Of a DNA stretch of 6,911 nucleotides, positions 5,788-6,911 are shown piece after piece (positions within the stretch are counted from its first letter, which is position 1; every line of letters begins with the position of its first letter). The notes beneath the pieces were generated by a model. That model had not been told where the DNA came from. It was given only the letters and a program-made list of their open reading frames with translations, and did no database searches. The DNA comes from LC029 sp036676475 (GTDB taxonomy: Bacteria > Bacillota > Bacilli > Aneurinibacillales > RAOX-1): NCBI GenBank assembly GCA_036676475.1, contig JAKFCU010000060.1, positions 1 through 6,911 of the forward strand, given 5' to 3'. Both the position numbers and the translations under genes were made by a program.

Positions 5788-5804
5788 TGTTTCAAAACGG
5801 AACA
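5788..5804. promoter_or_regulatory. Candidate activator binding palindrome upstream of the dehydrogenase
   Basis: TGTTTC-AAAAC-GGAACA is a 17-bp palindrome with one mismatched pair. Its centre is about 93 bp before the GG of the putative -24 element, the usual distance range for an enhancer-binding activator of sigma-54 RNA polymerase. An overlapping AACAT/ATGTT repeat (5801-5812) adds symmetry. The protein that binds it is unknown. Confidence 0.35.
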
Positions 5805-5879
5805 TAAATGTTTTTTGATTTAGAATATTTTATCCATTCAGTTATAAAAAACAGCTAATATTAGGTTTTTTTACCCTTT

Positions 5880-5909
5880 TTTACTAATGGCATCAATTTT
5901 GCGTATGAT
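5880..5909 (+). promoter_or_regulatory. Alternative sigma-A promoter for the dehydrogenase
   Basis: TTTACT (5880-5885) and TATGAT (5904-5909) are separated by 18 nt, a fair housekeeping promoter. It overlaps the sigma-54-like element, so only one of them may be real, or both may serve different conditions. It is supported by motif match alone. Confidence 0.3.
5888..5903 (+). promoter_or_regulatory. Putative sigma-54 (SigL) -24/-12 promoter
   Basis: TGGCAT-N5-TTGCG matches the sigma-54 consensus TGGCAC-N5-TTGCA at 9 of 11 fixed positions. It keeps the invariant GG and GC separated by exactly 10 bp (5889-5890 and 5901-5902). Transcription would start near 5913, giving a leader of about 40 nt to the ATG at 5955. 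The palindrome at 5788-5804 could be its upstream activator site. Confidence 0.5.
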
Positions 5910-5954
5910 AACTAACGTAAGGCAAAAATCTAATATCTTCTAGGAGGGGTAAAC

Positions 5955-6911
5955 ATGACACAAACTTTACAACTTAGCGCTCGGGTACAGGAATTTTTAA
6001 CAGGAACCAAAAAGCTATTAATTAATGGCGAATGGGTGGCAGCAGAGTCTGGCAATACCTTTGAAACGCTTGATCCTTCTAATAAAAAAGTATTGGCTGT
6101 GGTAAGCCAAGCAGGTCCTGAAGATATTGATAAAGCGGTAAAAGCAGCTCGTGAGGCCTTTGAAAACGGCCATTGGAGAAAAATGAGTGCTTCCGAACGA
6201 GGACGCCTTATCTATAAATTTGCAGAATTAATGGAAGAGCACCAAGAAGAATTGGCTCAATTAGAAACATTAGACAATGGGAAACCGATTCGTGAAACCC
6301 GAAATGCGGATGTTCCTCTAGCGATTGATCATATCCGTTACTATGCAGGTTGGGCAACGAAAATCGTTGGACAAACAATACCTGTAGCTGGTAATTTCTT
6401 CAACTATACTCGACATGAGCCGATTGGTGTTGTAGGGCAAATTACTCCATGGAATTTCCCGTTACTTATGGCAGCGTGGAAATTAGGGGCAGCCTTGGCT
6501 ACGGGTTGTACGGTGATCATGAAGCCAGCAACACAAACTCCGCTTACGACGTTATATTTAGGTAAATTGGCGGTTGAAGCAGGATTCCCTCCTGGAGTCA
6601 TTAATATCGTTCCTGGAGCAGGACGTGCAGCTGGATCAGCCCTTGTTGAACATGCTGATGTGGATAAAATTGCATTCACCGGTTCTACCTCAGTAGGACA
6701 AACGATTATGCGCCAAGCAGCAGGTACAGTTAAAAAGATTTCCCTTGAACTAGGTGGAAAATCGCCTAATATTATTTTACCGGATGCCGATATGAGTAAA
6801 GCGCTTCCTGGAGCTTTAATGGGCATTATGTTTAACCAAGGGCAAGTATGCTGCGCCGGATCCCGTCTGTATATTCAGAAGAAAGTGTATGATAATGTTG
6901 TTGCTGATCTG
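5955..6911 (+). CDS. NAD(P)-dependent aldehyde dehydrogenase, cut by the window end
   Basis: This enzyme oxidises an aldehyde to its carboxylate in the cytosol. The first 319 residues of an expected 490-500 are in the window with no lesion. Landmarks are LINGEWVAA near the N-terminus, the PWNFP loop with Asn167, Lys190 (IMKPA) for NAD binding, FTGSTSVG (241-248), the general base Glu265 (LELGGKSP), and the nucleophile Cys299 in NQGQVCCAGSR. This pattern fits the classic ALDH1/2-like group (acetaldehyde, betaine aldehyde and broad-range types), so the substrate cannot be fixed from sequence. The ATG at 5955 follows AGGAGGGG (5942-5949) by 5 nt. It is divergent from the NERD gene and probably has its own promoter; a sigma-54-like element lies about 50 bp upstream. 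Confidence 0.96.
   Translation, partial: MTQTLQLSARVQEFLTGTKKLLINGEWVAAESGNTFETLDPSNKKVLAVVSQAGPEDIDKAVKAAREAFENGHWRKMSASERGRLIYKFAELMEEHQEELAQLETLDNGKPIRETRNADVPLAIDHIRYYAGWATKIVGQTIPVAGNFFNYTRHEPIGVVGQITPWNFPLLMAAWKLGAALATGCTVIMKPATQTPLTTLYLGKLAVEAGFPPGVINIVPGAGRAAGSALVEHADVDKIAFTGSTSVGQTIMRQAAGTVKKISLELGGKSPNIILPDADMSKALPGALMGIMFNQGQVCCAGSRLYIQKKVYDNVVADL

Noticed and set aside
6404..6826. 140-aa minus-strand frame opposite the aldehyde dehydrogenase
   Set aside because: It is antisense to a well-conserved enzyme region with all catalytic motifs on the plus strand, and shows no recognisable protein pattern.

Overview
The window looks like chromosomal DNA of a low-to-moderate GC Gram-positive bacterium (Bacillota, Bacillales-like). 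The grounds are strong GGAGG-type ribosome binding sites 5 nt from start codons, AT-rich intergenic DNA, a rho-independent terminator, and proteins (RmlC/RmlD, a NERD nuclease, an NAD-type aldehyde dehydrogenase) with the style of Bacillus relatives. I cannot name the species.

Positions 1-3122 hold a decaying dTDP-L-rhamnose locus in the order rmlA-rmlC-rmlD-rmlB. The two outer genes are wrecked. rmlA has lost about 200 internal codons in frame. rmlB carries a nonsense codon, a one-base frameshift, and loss of its last ~145 codons, where it runs directly into the C-terminal part of an unrelated isocitrate lyase/PEP-mutase family gene. The two middle genes, rmlC and rmlD, are intact. Without RmlA and RmlB, which make dTDP-glucose and its 4-keto-6-deoxy form, RmlC and RmlD have no substrate unless a second copy of A and B exists elsewhere in the genome.

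Positions 3123-5545 hold two minus-strand genes for proteins of the PD-(D/E)XK nuclease superfamily: a Uma2 (DUF820) protein, and a NERD-domain protein with a C-terminal zinc ribbon. Between them lies a short plus-strand reading frame with a very good ribosome binding site but an intrinsic terminator inside it, so it is probably a remnant. Several hairpins and one 16-bp near-perfect direct repeat lie in the same stretch.

Positions 5546-5954 are non-coding. They hold four spaced copies of a TTATTCGC-type motif just upstream of the NERD gene, a GC-richer patch of unknown origin, and a well-formed control region for the last gene: a 17-bp imperfect palindrome about 85-100 bp upstream of a sigma-54-like -24/-12 element. 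From 5955 to the window end runs an intact but window-truncated aldehyde dehydrogenase with all catalytic residues visible.

No complete transposon, CRISPR array, tRNA or rRNA is visible. I see no convincing new multi-gene system. The most informative signals are the unequal decay of the rhamnose operon, the rmlB/PEP-mutase junction, the putative sigma-54 control of the dehydrogenase, and the repeat cluster before the NERD gene.
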